A DNA stretch of 64,000 nt, from assembly GCF_000235625.1 (NCBI RefSeq), contig NZ_AGTR01000053.1, positions 1-64,000 on the forward strand, read 5' to 3'. Below, piece by piece: positions 7,914 to 17,987 of the stretch. Each line of letters starts with the position of its first letter. Within the stretch, counting starts at the first letter, position 1. Under the pieces are notes generated by a model. It was not told where the DNA came from and ran no database searches. It saw only the letters and a program-made list of their open reading frames with translations. This DNA is from Marinobacter manganoxydans MnI7-9 (GTDB lineage Bacteria > Pseudomonadota > Gammaproteobacteria > Pseudomonadales > Oleiphilaceae). A program made the translations under genes and the position numbers.

Positions 7914-8315
7914 ATGAAAACGTTCAATATTGGCGAACTCTCTGATAAAAGCGGCGTGGCCAGCCATGCCATTCGCTTTTACGAGCGGGAAAATCTCATG
8001 CCCGAGCCTGCCCGAAACCAATCGAATTATCGTCGTTACCCCGAGGATGCGATCGCCAGGCTGCAATTCATCATCCACGCCAAGCAATGGGGTTTCACCC
8101 TTGATGAGATTCGCGAACTCCTGATGCTTCAGGACGCCAATGGCGACCGTGCCGAGGCCAGGCAAATTGCAAAGAAGCAACTGGAAAAAATCCGGCATCA
8201 GATTCAGAGTCTGTCCCGCATCGAGGCCGTCCTGTCTGAAACACTGAAGGAATGCTCCGGTGAGGGGCCGATGGATGGCTGCCCGATTGTTGAAGCTATA
8301 GCCCAGCAAGGGTGA
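7914..8315 (+). CDS. cueR: MerR-family copper-responsive regulator, CueR-like
   Basis: The 133-residue protein has the MerR layout: winged helix (IGELSDKSGVASHAIRFYEREN), a long dimerisation helix and a C-terminal metal-binding loop with Cys114 and Cys123 (CSGEGPMDGC). The dimer-helix cysteine that MerR and ZntR use for divalent ions is absent (GDRAEAR at residues 77-83), as in monovalent-ion sensors of the CueR type. The loop is one residue longer than in E. coli CueR. It lies behind a perfect CueR-like operator and 70 bases ahead of copA, so it probably controls itself and copA. The near-identical operator at 20541 suggests it also controlled the peroxiredoxin. Ag or Au sensing cannot be excluded. 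Confidence 0.85.
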   Translation: MKTFNIGELSDKSGVASHAIRFYERENLMPEPARNQSNYRRYPEDAIARLQFIIHAKQWGFTLDEIRELLMLQDANGDRAEARQIAKKQLEKIRHQIQSLSRIEAVLSETLKECSGEGPMDGCPIVEAIAQQG

Positions 8316-8385
8316 AGCTGGCAATCGCCTGCGGATGCATTGATTTAGAGGCACACAGTTATCTGTGCCGAGGAGCCAAACGGGT

Positions 8386-10872
8386 ATGCAACGAATAGAG
8401 ATTCGTGTTGATGGAATGTCTTGCGCTTCGTGCGTCGGACGGATTGAAAAGGCGCTCATGGGTCAGCGCGGCGTTGCGGAATCCCAGGTGAATCTGGCGA
8501 CCGGAAAAGCCACCGTGAAATTTGACCAGCCGGCCACGCCGGCCACGCTAATCGACTTGATTAAGGAGGCGGGTTATCAGCCACGAGTACAGTCGGCTGA
8601 AATTCCGGTCATCGGAATGACCTGTGGCTCCTGCGTATCCCGGGTTGAGCGGGCATTGAACAAGCAACCCGGCATGGTCAAGGCCAGTGTCAATCTGACT
8701 ACCCAGAAAGCGTTTGTGGAGTTCCTGTCTGACACCTTGTCAGTGCCGCGAATTCATCAGGCTATCCGCGACGCAGGGTATGAACCTCAGGAGCCGGACG
8801 CCAATAGCGAAACGGAAGAGCAGGACAGGGAGGGCATCGACCTCCGCCGGAAAGTGCTCTTCGCTGCGGCGCTGACTATCCCGATTGTTCTGATTGCCAT
8901 GGGTAAAATGATCCCTGCTCTTGAGGCTCTATATGTCAGTGTCTTACCCCATCGGGGATGGATGGCAATTGAGTGGCTACTAACCACGCCGGTGTTGTTT
9001 TATGCCGGACTGAGGTTTTTCCGGTCCGGGTACACTGAATTGCGCCATGCCAATCCTGGCATGAACAGCCTGGTTATGATCGGCACCAGCGCTGCCTATT
9101 TCTACTCCGTCGCAGCACTGCTGGTTCCAGGATTCTTTCCCGCCGGTACCGCCGAAAGCTATTTCGAGGCAGCGGCAGTAATCGTGACGCTCATTCTGCT
9201 GGGACGCTACTTTGAGCACGTCGCCAAAGGCCGAACGTCGGAGGCAATCAAAAAACTTCTGCAATTGCAGGCCAAGACCGCCCGTGTCATTCGGGATGGG
9301 GAAGCCGTCGAAGTGCCCATCGAAGCCGTGGTACCTGGTGACCGTATCCAGGTGCGCCCGGGAGAGCGGGTTCCTGTTGATGGCGTGGTGGAGGAAGGCC
9401 AATCCTACGTGGACGAGTCCATGATCAGCGGCGAGCCCGTTCCCGTGGCCAAACAGAAAGACGCCGAGCTGGTGGGTGGAACCATTAATAAGAACGGTTC
9501 CCTGACGTTCCGGGCTACGAGGGTCGGTGCGGACACCGTTCTGGCACAGATCATCAGAATGGTGGAATCGGCCCAGGCTGATAAACCCCCGATTCAGGCG
9601 CTGGCCGACAAGATAGCGGGAATTTTCGTTCCCATTGTGATTGTGCTCGCGATTCTGACGTTCATCACCTGGTTCAGCTTCGGGCCCGAGCCGGCCCTGT
9701 CCTTTGCCTTCGTCACGACGGTCAGCGTACTGCTGATTGCTTGTCCCTGCGCGATGGGACTGGCTACGCCAACAGCCATTATGGTCGGAACCGGTAAGGG
9801 CGCCGAAATGGGCGTGCTGTTCCGCAAAGGCGCGGCCCTGGAGACACTGTCTCGGATGGACACCATCGTCCTCGATAAAACCGGCACCCTGACTCGGGGC
9901 CAGCCTGAGCTGACAGATTTCATACTGGTGGAAGGCCGCGAGGATGAGGTCCTGGCCTGGGTTGCGGCTGTGGAGACCGAAAGTGAACATCCCATCGGGG
10001 AAGCCATCGTCAAGGGCGCAAGGGATCGGGGCCTCACGTTACCCGCGATCAGTGAATTCCAGGCGGAGCCGGGCTACGGCATCCAGGCACAGGTGGCCGG
10101 ACGCCGGATCAATGTGGGCGCGGACCGTTATATGCGCCGCCTCGGTATCGACCTGGCCAGCGTCGCCGACGATGCGGTGTCACTTGCTGAAAAAGCCAAA
10201 TCCCCGCTGTATGTTGCCGTCGACGGACGCCTCGCCGCGCTGATTGCCGTGGCCGATCCGCTCAAGAACGGCTCGGTGGAAGCGATTGCTGCGCTCAAGT
10301 CATCAGGGCTCAGCGTGGCCATGCTCACCGGTGACAACCGCGCCACCGCCGAGGCGATTGCGCGGCAAGCCGGTATCGAACGGGTGCTTGCGGAGGTATT
10401 GCCGGACCAGAAAGCGTCCGAAGTGAAGCGCCTGCAAGAGGAAGGTGCCCGGGTTGCTTTTGTGGGTGACGGTATCAATGACGCACCGGCCCTGGCGCAA
10501 GCCGATGTGGGTATCGCCATCGGCACCGGTACCGACATTGCCATCGAGGCCGGCGACGTGGTTCTGATGCGCGGCGACCTCCGGGGCATCGTGGATGCTG
10601 CAGCGCTCTCCCGGCGCACCCGCAAAACGATTCTTGGCAATTTTGTCTGGGCCTACGGATACAACCTGGCACTGATCCCCGTGGCCGCAGGTGTTCTGTT
10701 CCCGTTTACCGGTTATCTGCTCAACCCCATGCTGGCTGCGGGTGCCATGAGCCTTTCCAGTGTGTTTGTGGTGACCAATTCCCTCCGACTGGGCCGGTTC
10801 AAATCCGATAGCGGAAGCTCCGTGGAGAGCAGTATCAGCGAAAGCGGAGCCGCACAGGCCAGTGTCTCGTAA
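8386..10872 (+). CDS. copA: Cu(I)-exporting P1B-type ATPase CopA
   Basis: The 828-residue pump moves Cu(I) from cytoplasm to periplasm using ATP. Two N-terminal heavy-metal domains carry GMSCASC (Cys13, Cys16) and GMTCGSC (Cys80, Cys83). The membrane Cys-Pro-Cys site is at residues 453-455 (IACPCAMGLATP). DKTGTL follows with the phosphorylated Asp497, then SEHPIGEAI, MLTGDN and GDGINDAPALAQADVGIAIG. This is the full set for class P1B-1. A GTG start seven codons earlier is possible, but the ATG at 8386 follows GAGGAG at good spacing. It lies directly after the CueR-like gene behind the shared promoter, a typical self-regulated copper export unit. Confidence 0.95.
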   Translation: MQRIEIRVDGMSCASCVGRIEKALMGQRGVAESQVNLATGKATVKFDQPATPATLIDLIKEAGYQPRVQSAEIPVIGMTCGSCVSRVERALNKQPGMVKASVNLTTQKAFVEFLSDTLSVPRIHQAIRDAGYEPQEPDANSETEEQDREGIDLRRKVLFAAALTIPIVLIAMGKMIPALEALYVSVLPHRGWMAIEWLLTTPVLFYAGLRFFRSGYTELRHANPGMNSLVMIGTSAAYFYSVAALLVPGFFPAGTAESYFEAAAVIVTLILLGRYFEHVAKGRTSEAIKKLLQLQAKTARVIRDGEAVEVPIEAVVPGDRIQVRPGERVPVDGVVEEGQSYVDESMISGEPVPVAKQKDAELVGGTINKNGSLTFRATRVGADTVLAQIIRMVESAQADKPPIQALADKIAGIFVPIVIVLAILTFITWFSFGPEPALSFAFVTTVSVLLIACPCAMGLATPTAIMVGTGKGAEMGVLFRKGAALETLSRMDTIVLDKTGTLTRGQPELTDFILVEGREDEVLAWVAAVETESEHPIGEAIVKGARDRGLTLPAISEFQAEPGYGIQAQVAGRRINVGADRYMRRLGIDLASVADDAVSLAEKAKSPLYVAVDGRLAALIAVADPLKNGSVEAIAALKSSGLSVAMLTGDNRATAEAIARQAGIERVLAEVLPDQKASEVKRLQEEGARVAFVGDGINDAPALAQADVGIAIGTGTDIAIEAGDVVLMRGDLRGIVDAAALSRRTRKTILGNFVWAYGYNLALIPVAAGVLFPFTGYLLNPMLAAGAMSLSSVFVVTNSLRLGRFKSDSGSSVESSISESGAAQASVS

Positions 10873-10905
10873 GAGGCCTGGCACACACAGAATCAGGAGA
10901 TTGAC

Positions 10906-11091
10906 ATGATGACGAATGAGGCATGCATGTTTGGAATGGCGGGAAGGGGGTTGATATCCCTTTTGCTCATCGTCGCCTTGGTACTTGGCGTCGCAGCCCT
11001 CGGCAAGTACCTGTTTTCGAAAAACAGGGACGATTCTGGACGCGCGAGTAAGAACGCCAGAGGAGACTATGACTACCACCCTGAACCATGA
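10906..11091 (+). CDS. 61-residue single-helix membrane protein
   Basis: A short protein starting MMTNEACMFGMAG, with one membrane helix (about residues 16-36) and a charged, hydrophilic tail (SKNRDDSGRASKNARGDYDYHPEP). An AGGAG ribosome site precedes it. It starts 33 bases after copA and its end overlaps the next gene's start by 23 bases, so it is very likely translated as part of the copA operon. No family is recognised. The Cys and Met near the N-terminus could bind copper, but that is speculative. Confidence 0.6.
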   Translation: MMTNEACMFGMAGRGLISLLLIVALVLGVAALGKYLFSKNRDDSGRASKNARGDYDYHPEP

Positions 11092-11818
11092 ATTTCATCG
11101 GGTACCCATGGCAGGCATGGGAGTTAGACCGAACGCAAAAGCAAAAGTAGTCGGGGTTCTGCTCTTGCTGGTTGCACTGGCTGCGATCTATTGGGTCATG
11201 CTGGAGACCGGAGCATTGACCACCGTGACCAACAAGGCGGCCTTGTCGGAATGGATTGACCAACTGGGGTATTGGGGGCCGGTGGGTATCATTGGCCTGA
11301 TGATCACGGCCATTGTCCTGAGCCCGATCCCCAGCGCCCCGATCGCCATGGTTGCCGGTACGGCCTATGGATCGCTATGGGGAACAGTCATCGTAGTTAT
11401 CGGTGCTGAGGCCGGCGCACTGATCGCTTTCGCCATTGCTCGATCCTTGGGGTACGACGTTATCCATCGCTGGAGGCGGGTACGTCCGGTATTGAATTGG
11501 CTGGGCAAGGACCGCTCCCAGGGCGGGTTGATGCTTGTCATTTTTGCGTCGCGATTGGTGCCCTTTATCTCCTTCGATGCCGTCAGCTATGCAGCCGGCC
11601 TGACACCGATCGCGTTCTGGCGATTCGTGGTCGCAACTCTGGCCGGTGTTATTCCGACAGCGTATTTGATCACAGCGTTTGGTGGCTTGCTCATGGCATC
11701 TGAGTCCGGGGTGGTGACCGGGCTTCTGATCCTGGTCAGTGGCATTACCCTGTTACCGATTGTTGCCAAGCTGCTCATGGCTCGCCTAAGGCACCAGAAA
11801 GCGTCCGAACTTGCATGA
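11069..11818 (+). CDS. TVP38/TMEM64 (VTT domain) family membrane protein
   Basis: The 249-residue inner-membrane protein has several helices and the VTT/DedA-superfamily core: SPIPSAPIAMVAGTAYG, GAEAGALIAFAIARSLG and FISFDAVSYAAGLTPI. A ribosome site (AGGAG) precedes the ATG at 11069, inside the end of the upstream small gene. Longer in-frame readings from 10985 are less likely because they precede that site. VTT proteins act in lipid scrambling or membrane homeostasis, and copies linked to mercury and copper clusters are well known, often annotated next to merA. It is the last gene of the cop operon and is convergent with merA. The substrate is unknown. Confidence 0.8.
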   Translation: MTTTLNHEFHRVPMAGMGVRPNAKAKVVGVLLLLVALAAIYWVMLETGALTTVTNKAALSEWIDQLGYWGPVGIIGLMITAIVLSPIPSAPIAMVAGTAYGSLWGTVIVVIGAEAGALIAFAIARSLGYDVIHRWRRVRPVLNWLGKDRSQGGLMLVIFASRLVPFISFDAVSYAAGLTPIAFWRFVVATLAGVIPTAYLITAFGGLLMASESGVVTGLLILVSGITLLPIVAKLLMARLRHQKASELA

Positions 11819-11851
11819 TAGAGGTTGGGTTGAAGGCGCCTTGGCAAATAC

Positions 11852-13273
<1,422 letters not shown>

Positions 13274-13344
13274 TTACTGGGGCATTGTCACGGCAGGCGC
13301 CGAGTCGCGTGTAACAGAGGGCGCCTGGAGTCCTTTATCACAAC

Positions 13345-13641
13345 TCACTTACTGTCCGTTTCCAGGGATTTCAGGGTGGAGGGATAGCCGACATCGCCCG
13401 TTGCCTGGGTTAAGGCTTCCACCGATGTTCGTGTGTCGTCAAAGGTAATCATGGCTTCTCGATCCGGATAGCTCACGTCGACTTGTGAAACACCGTCCAC
13501 CTTGTTCAAGGCCAGCTTGATGGTAATGGGGCATGCGGAACAGGTCATCCCCGGAACCGAAAGCGTCACTGTCTGCATGGCGGCCCAAGAGGGCATGCTG
13601 AGCAGGGCGAAAAGCAACGTCATGGCAAAGCGCATTTTCAT
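13345..13641 (-). CDS. merP: Periplasmic mercury-binding protein MerP
   Basis: The 98-residue product has a signal peptide (residues 1-21, ending WAAM) and one heavy-metal-associated domain with GMTCSACP (Cys34, Cys37). MerP binds Hg(II) in the periplasm and hands it to MerT. The upstream in-frame extension to 13722 lies within merT and lacks a ribosome site. The ATG at 13641 follows an AGGAG sequence. It lies between merT and merA in a standard mer operon. Confidence 0.93.
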   Translation of the reverse strand: MKMRFAMTLLFALLSMPSWAAMQTVTLSVPGMTCSACPITIKLALNKVDGVSQVDVSYPDREAMITFDDTRTSVEALTQATGDVGYPSTLKSLETDSK

Positions 13642-13655
13642 GGGACAATCTCCTT

Positions 13656-14006
13656 TCAATAAAACAGAGGAAGAGCATAGGGAAACAACAGGGCGACCAG
13701 TATCAGTGCCGTTACTGCCCAAAAGATCACCTTATAAGCCGTTCGCACCCGTGGTACGGCACACACTTCACCGGTTTGACACTGTTCCACTGGCCGGAAG
13801 ATTCGACGCCAGGCGAAGAACATGGCCACCAATGCAACGCCGATGAAAATCGGGCGGTAAGGTTCAAGAGCCGTGAGGTTGCCCATCCAGGCACCGGAGA
13901 CACCCAGCGCGACAAGTACCAGCGGTCCGAGGCAGCAGGCCGAAGCCAAAAGGCCCGCAATACCTCCCGCAGCCAAGGGGACACGCCCCGATTTGGAATT
14001 CGACAT
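13656..14006 (-). CDS. merT: Mercuric ion transport protein MerT
   Basis: The 116-residue membrane protein has three predicted helices. The first carries the Cys24-Cys25 pair (ASACCLGP) that receives mercury from MerP, and a cytoplasmic loop has Cys76 and Cys82 (EQCQTGEVC) that pass it to MerA. This matches the standard MerT layout. The ATG at 14006 is chosen because it lies just downstream of the mer promoter on the minus strand; longer readings would start inside the promoter and merR. It is the first gene of merTPA. Confidence 0.93.
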   Translation of the reverse strand: MSNSKSGRVPLAAGGIAGLLASACCLGPLVLVALGVSGAWMGNLTALEPYRPIFIGVALVAMFFAWRRIFRPVEQCQTGEVCAVPRVRTAYKVIFWAVTALILVALLFPYALPLFY

Positions 14007-14043
14007 AACGCTGACACCTTTCATGGTTTCATTCGATGAGATA

Positions 14044-14074
14044 AGATTACTTCCGTAGTCAGCTACGGAGTCAA
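14044..14074 (-). promoter_or_regulatory. mer operon promoter/operator (merT promoter)
   Basis: On the minus strand, TTGACT (14069-14074) and TAATCT (14044-14049) are 19 bases apart. The MerR operator between them is an inverted repeat, TCCGTAG and CTACGGA around TCAG (14052-14069). It closely resembles the Tn21/Tn501 mer operator. It lies between divergent merT and merR and probably serves both. Confidence 0.92.
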
Positions 14075-14079
14075 GGGGT

Positions 14080-14520
14080 ATGCCGGATAAAGCGAATTCA
14101 TTGACCATCGGTGGCCTGGCGAAGGCTGCCAACGTCCATGTCGAGACAATCCGCTATTACCAGCGGCGACGTCTAGTACCGGAGCCGGAACGTCCTCCAG
14201 GTGGTATTAGGCGCTATGGTCCAGCTGATATCGAGCGGTTAATGTTCGTGAAAACGGCTCAGCAGCTGGGCTTCAGTCTTGTCGAAATCAGTGACCTGCT
14301 ACAACTTGAAGATGGCGCTCACTGCCAGGAGGCCAGCGCTCTGGCCGAGCACAAGTTGCGGGACGTGCGTGAGAAAATCGACCAACTGGGGAGAATCGAG
14401 AAGGTACTGGGCGAGATGGTTGAGCAGTGCCATGCCCATCCGGACAATATTACGTGCCCATTGATTGCATCATTGCATGAGGGGGGCAATGGGGGAAACG
14501 ATCAACGTGAAAGAACATGA
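14080..14520 (+). CDS. merR: Mercury-responsive regulator MerR
   Basis: The 146-residue protein has the winged-helix start ([21 protein letters not shown]) and the three mercury-binding cysteines at exactly the classical places: Cys82 (HCQEAS), Cys117 and Cys126 ([11 protein letters not shown]). It represses merTPA without mercury and activates with it by untwisting the 19-base promoter spacer at 14044-14074. It is divergent from merT. Its start lies 6 bases from the -35 box of the merT promoter, so it also limits its own expression. Confidence 0.95.
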   Translation: MPDKANSLTIGGLAKAANVHVETIRYYQRRRLVPEPERPPGGIRRYGPADIERLMFVKTAQQLGFSLVEISDLLQLEDGAHCQEASALAEHKLRDVREKIDQLGRIEKVLGEMVEQCHAHPDNITCPLIASLHEGGNGGNDQRERT

Positions 14521-14754
14521 TTTTCACTCGACTGAGGGCTCGAGGGAGAGCGGATGTTTTATCCCCGGATAGTCCCCACACCCAAGCTTCTGAGGAACTT
14601 ATGTGCGCCGCCAACATCTTGCTCTGGTAGCCGCATTGGCGGATACGGTGATGGAGCGTGTCTGTTTGCACCTCCGTCAATGTAGGTTAAAGTGGACGAT
14701 TATCTTCCCACGCGGAAGATGTTTTAGCTGTTCTGTAATCAGGATATCAGTGCG

Positions 14755-15084
14755 ATGACCACACGGCTTATGGGACTGGCAGTACTACTGCTCGTGGCTC
14801 TTCTCCCCGTTGCACAGGGAGTTGCCGCGACCTCTTTTGAGGCGGAACCCATGGCCGAGGCTTGTGTCATGTTGCCAGACACCCAGGTGATGCATGACTG
14901 CGCCGGGCTCAATGCCGAGGGCAGCTGCAGTAGCCCGTGTTCAACGTCCCATGTCGGGAAATCTGCAATTAGAGACTCGGTAGTGCTGTTATCTTCCCCC
15001 TGCCCGAAAGGCTATTATTCTCATTCCGGCCGTGTACTTTCTGGCCCAGACCCTTTTCCTCCCAAGTATTCAACAGTGTCCTGA
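14755..15084 (+). CDS. Small secreted cysteine-rich protein
   Basis: The product has 109 residues, with a signal peptide (about residues 1-25, ending VAAT) and a mature part with six cysteines (ACVMLP, DCAGLNAEGSCSSPCSTSH, SSPCPKG) and a Pro-rich tail (PDPFPPKYS). No named family is recognised. Its layout resembles that of the small secreted protein at 5495-5878. It precedes a DsbG-like remnant and a split DsbD system, so it may be a substrate of that thiol machinery or a metal buffer; both are inferences. A separate transcript from merR is likely, given the 234-base gap. Confidence 0.6.
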   Translation: MTTRLMGLAVLLLVALLPVAQGVAATSFEAEPMAEACVMLPDTQVMHDCAGLNAEGSCSSPCSTSHVGKSAIRDSVVLLSSPCPKGYYSHSGRVLSGPDPFPPKYSTVS

Positions 15085-15213
15085 ACCTTTGATTACCAGA
15101 GGCTTTCGCTTCGAGTGCCTGTCGTTTGGCCTTGCGCGGTAGACCACCACGTAGGCAGCTTTGCTGGTGATTTTATCGACTGATGAATACATGAAAACGG
15201 GAACGTATCTGTG

Positions 15214-15387
15214 ATGTCATTCTATCTGGAATACCTGGTGCGCGGCATGACCGTGCTCTGCCATAAGCTTTCGGGTTTCAGCGGGACGCCAGGGCTGCTG
15301 TACAAGGATTCGAGCGGACAATGGCGGGGCCAGACTGGTGTGCCCAGCCAGGAAGCGCTCGGCAGGATGCTGGGAGTCACGGAGTAA
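15214..15387 (+). CDS. Short thioredoxin-like C-terminal piece (DsbC/DsbG type), coupled to the DsbD-like gene
   Basis: A 57-residue frame too short for routine calling. Its second half (GTPGLLYKDSSGQWRGQTGV, then PSQEALGRMLG) matches the last strand-helix of DsbC/DsbG thioredoxin domains, including the cis-Pro-type GTP motif. The catalytic Cys-x-x-Cys and dimerisation domain are missing. Its TAA overlaps the ATG of the DsbD-like gene (TAATG at 15385-15389), so translation is probably coupled. It is best read as the remains of a longer dsbG-like gene, kept perhaps because it helps start the next one. An independent small-protein function is possible. Confidence 0.5.
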   Translation: MSFYLEYLVRGMTVLCHKLSGFSGTPGLLYKDSSGQWRGQTGVPSQEALGRMLGVTE

Positions 15388-16577
15388 TGGATCAGTTGCC
15401 CTCATTACTCATTGCCGGCCAGATCATGATGGCGGTTATGGCAGGTCTACTGCTGAACCTGACGCCCTGCGTGCTGCCCGCGATCCCCATCAAGGTCCGG
15501 ACCATCCTGCGGGAGGCGGGCGGCCAGAGGTCCCATCGGGTGCTGGCCGCGCTGGCATTCACGGCCGGAACACTCACCTTTTTCCTGACGCTGGGCGGCC
15601 TGACCGCACTGCTGCAGTGGAACTGGGGCACGTTGTTCCAGTCAACGCTATTCGTGGCCGTCCTGGTTGCGTTGATGGTCGGGTTTGCGGTGATTACCTG
15701 GCTCGATCTGCCCATCCCCGTCCCGACATTCGCCGCCTCGGCGCATGGCCGGCGTTACTTTGAAGCCTATGTATCCGGGCTGTTGAGTGCGATCCTGGCC
15801 GCGCCCTGCGCAGGCCCTTTCCTGGGGGGCGTACTGGCCTTTGCCGTTACCCAGCCGGCGCCGGTCATCATGGGGATATTCGGCAGTATCGGGCTGGGGC
15901 TGTCGTTGCCCTATGCGGTACTGATGCTCAGGCCCGAGTGGCTGAGTCGTTTGCCCAAGGCGGGCCCCTGGACCGTAGCCATTCGTGAAGTGCTCGCGCT
16001 GATATTGCTGGCCGCCGCCGTGTTTTTCAGCGCGAGCCTGGTGCCCAAAGCGGTATACCCCTGGCTGTGGTGGGCCTGGCTGGCGCTGGTGCTGGTCTGG
16101 GGTCTCCGCCGCTTCGTTCAGGGGAACGGTGCCGTGCGCGTGATCACTGCAACGGCGACAGGCCTTGCCTTGGTGGTGACAGTGGTATTCGCATCTCCGT
16201 TGGGCAGCGGCGAAGACGAGCTTGTCTGGCAACCCTACTCAGCAGAACTCCTGGCGGACACAAAAGCCCGTGGCACGCCGTATTTGCTGGAGTTCACTGC
16301 CGATTGGTGCATCAACTGCAAGGTCCTGGAGCGCACCGTGTATAAAGAGCCCGCTGTGGCTGAAGCCGTAGCGCGGGCCGGCATGGTGCCGATTCAGGTG
16401 GATGTGACAGCAAGCGATCCCGAAAAAGACGCATTGTTAACCGCGACGGGTGGGCAAGCTTTGCCTTTTGCGGCGATTTTTGACGCTGACGGCACCGTTG
16501 TCGCCCGTTTCACTGGGCTCTTTGATACCGACAGCCTGGTCGAGGCGATCAACCGCACCGAGAATTCACAACCCTAG
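15387..16577 (+). CDS. dsbD: DsbD-like thiol-disulfide carrier, membrane and thioredoxin domains only
   Basis: This 396-residue protein brings electrons from cytoplasmic thioredoxin to the periplasm. About eight helices span residues 1-290, with Cys28 (LNLTPCVLPAIP) and a second Pro-flanked cysteine (AAPCAGPFLGG). A C-terminal thioredoxin domain has ADWCINCK. These are the beta and gamma domains of DsbD. The N-terminal alpha domain is missing and is encoded separately by the next gene. The start ATG at 15387 overlaps the stop of the upstream fragment. It lies in an apparent operon with the alpha domain, an SCO protein and a TlpA-like thioredoxin. The targets are unknown but probably periplasmic metal-binding or cytochrome-related thiols. 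Confidence 0.88.
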   Translation: MDQLPSLLIAGQIMMAVMAGLLLNLTPCVLPAIPIKVRTILREAGGQRSHRVLAALAFTAGTLTFFLTLGGLTALLQWNWGTLFQSTLFVAVLVALMVGFAVITWLDLPIPVPTFAASAHGRRYFEAYVSGLLSAILAAPCAGPFLGGVLAFAVTQPAPVIMGIFGSIGLGLSLPYAVLMLRPEWLSRLPKAGPWTVAIREVLALILLAAAVFFSASLVPKAVYPWLWWAWLALVLVWGLRRFVQGNGAVRVITATATGLALVVTVVFASPLGSGEDELVWQPYSAELLADTKARGTPYLLEFTADWCINCKVLERTVYKEPAVAEAVARAGMVPIQVDVTASDPEKDALLTATGGQALPFAAIFDADGTVVARFTGLFDTDSLVEAINRTENSQP

Positions 16578-16593
16578 ATACTGGAGATGAACC

Positions 16594-17184
16594 ATGACAA
16601 CCCAAGCCAAAGTATTGCTGACCGGCATAGCGGTTTTTCTGATCGCGATCGCGGCGTTCATGTTGATCGGTACCAATTCCGGAAAGGCCCCTGGCTCAGC
16701 CCAGCCTGAACAAGCCAGTTCCGACCCCCAGGCGCCAGTTGCCCGCACGGGGTTGGCAGATTCTTCCGATAAGGTCCGCCTCAATCTTGCGGAAGGCGGC
16801 AAAGCCCTGATAGGGGAGACCGGTGAAATCGTTCTGACACTGGACATTGAACCGGGCTGGCACGTGAATGCGAATCCAGCCTCCATGGAGTTTCTGATCC
16901 CCACCGTCGCCAAGTCTTCGGCTGGCGGCCAGTCGCTCGATATTCCGACGGAGTACCCGCGCGGCCGGGTCAGTGACATTGTGCTGGGTGACACCGCCCT
17001 GGAGGTGTACGACGACGGTGCGAGCATCCGGCTGCTGCCAGATGAAAAACAGACCACCGCGCTGAAAGAGGCAGGCAAGCTTGACATGACAGTACGGGTG
17101 CAAGCCTGCAGTGACGAGGGCGTTTGCCTGGCACCGGCTGACCTGCCCGTTTCGCTGAATCTGGACGATACCAAGCCACAATAA
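16594..17184 (+). CDS. DsbD alpha-domain-like periplasmic protein
   Basis: The 196-residue product has an N-terminal membrane anchor (about residues 8-25), a low-complexity linker and a domain like the N-terminal domain of DsbD: LDIEPGWHVNANP, LIPT and RVQACSDEGVCLAP. The last contains the paired cysteines Cys172 and Cys178, in the spacing of the redox pair of DsbD-alpha. It follows the DsbD-like gene by 16 bases and supplies the domain that gene lacks, so the two probably form a split DsbD. It would carry electrons to periplasmic partners such as the SCO or TlpA-like protein downstream. Confidence 0.8.
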   Translation: MTTQAKVLLTGIAVFLIAIAAFMLIGTNSGKAPGSAQPEQASSDPQAPVARTGLADSSDKVRLNLAEGGKALIGETGEIVLTLDIEPGWHVNANPASMEFLIPTVAKSSAGGQSLDIPTEYPRGRVSDIVLGDTALEVYDDGASIRLLPDEKQTTALKEAGKLDMTVRVQACSDEGVCLAPADLPVSLNLDDTKPQ

Positions 17185-17226
17185 CCCGGGATTCCCTTCG
17201 GAAAACAACTCAAATGGAGAGTGACT

Positions 17227-17931
17227 GTGAACAGTGTATTCAGAGTATTGCTGATTGCCATGGTTGCCCTGGGTAGCACCAATGCCATGGCCCATTCCAT
17301 GGAGGATGTGGAGGCCTCGTTGAATGAGAAAGAGCGGTATGCCCAGTTTGTGGATCAGCCGGCCCCTGAATTTGATCTTACAGGCGTTGATGGCAATACC
17401 CTTTCCCTTGCCGACTTAAACGGCAAAACCGTTGTGCTCAATTTTCTCTACACGCGCTGTACCGAGGCCTGCCCTTTTCATATGAACCTGATACGACAGT
17501 TGCAAACCGGGGTTGAAGAAGAAGGGCTGAGTGAAGAGGTGGTGTTCATCACCATTGCCACGGACCGGGAAGATGTTGCCGGGACCCGGGACAACATGCG
17601 CGCGTATGGCGACAATTTCGACCTGAACCCCGATAATTGGCACTTTCTGTACCGGGGCGAAGGTGAACCGCCCGGGTTGACGTCGGAGCTCGCCAAAGCC
17701 TACGGCGTTCAGTTCAGGGATACGGGCGAGGGGGTACAGGTCCATGGTGTGGTAACCCACGTGATTGACCCGGAAGGGCAGATGCGGGCCCGGTTCCATG
17801 GATTGAAATTCAAGCCTGAGCATCTGGTGACCTACCTGACGGCCATTGCCAAAGGCCCCAACGCGGCAGCCGGTGATGGGTTCTGGGGCCGGCTGCATGG
17901 GCGCATTGAAGCGTTGCTACAGAGCGAGTAA
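17227..17931 (+). CDS. SCO1/SenC-family copper chaperone
   Basis: This 234-residue protein has a signal peptide (residues 1-22) and a thioredoxin-fold domain with the SCO copper site, Cys78 and Cys82 (TRCTEACPFH), and a histidine at 173 or 178 (VHGVVTHV). SCO proteins deliver copper to cytochrome oxidase CuA or act as thiol-disulfide reductases. The start is taken as the GTG at 17227, 7 bases from GGAG; a GTG two codons earlier is too close. It belongs to the run of thiol-redox genes from 15214 to 18563. Its place between copper and mercury modules suggests metal-linked redox repair, but classical oxidase assembly cannot be excluded. Confidence 0.85.
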   Translation: MNSVFRVLLIAMVALGSTNAMAHSMEDVEASLNEKERYAQFVDQPAPEFDLTGVDGNTLSLADLNGKTVVLNFLYTRCTEACPFHMNLIRQLQTGVEEEGLSEEVVFITIATDREDVAGTRDNMRAYGDNFDLNPDNWHFLYRGEGEPPGLTSELAKAYGVQFRDTGEGVQVHGVVTHVIDPEGQMRARFHGLKFKPEHLVTYLTAIAKGPNAAAGDGFWGRLHGRIEALLQSE

Positions 17932-17987
17932 CGCGTGGGGCGCCATGCGGGCAGCAAACCGACCACTTTAATCAGGAGAAATGTCTA

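Noticed and set aside
8980-9990. 336-codon antisense frame inside copA
   Set aside because: It is a shadow of copA on the other strand. Composition is that of a reversed coding strand (Gly/His/Gln-rich) and copA is fully supported.
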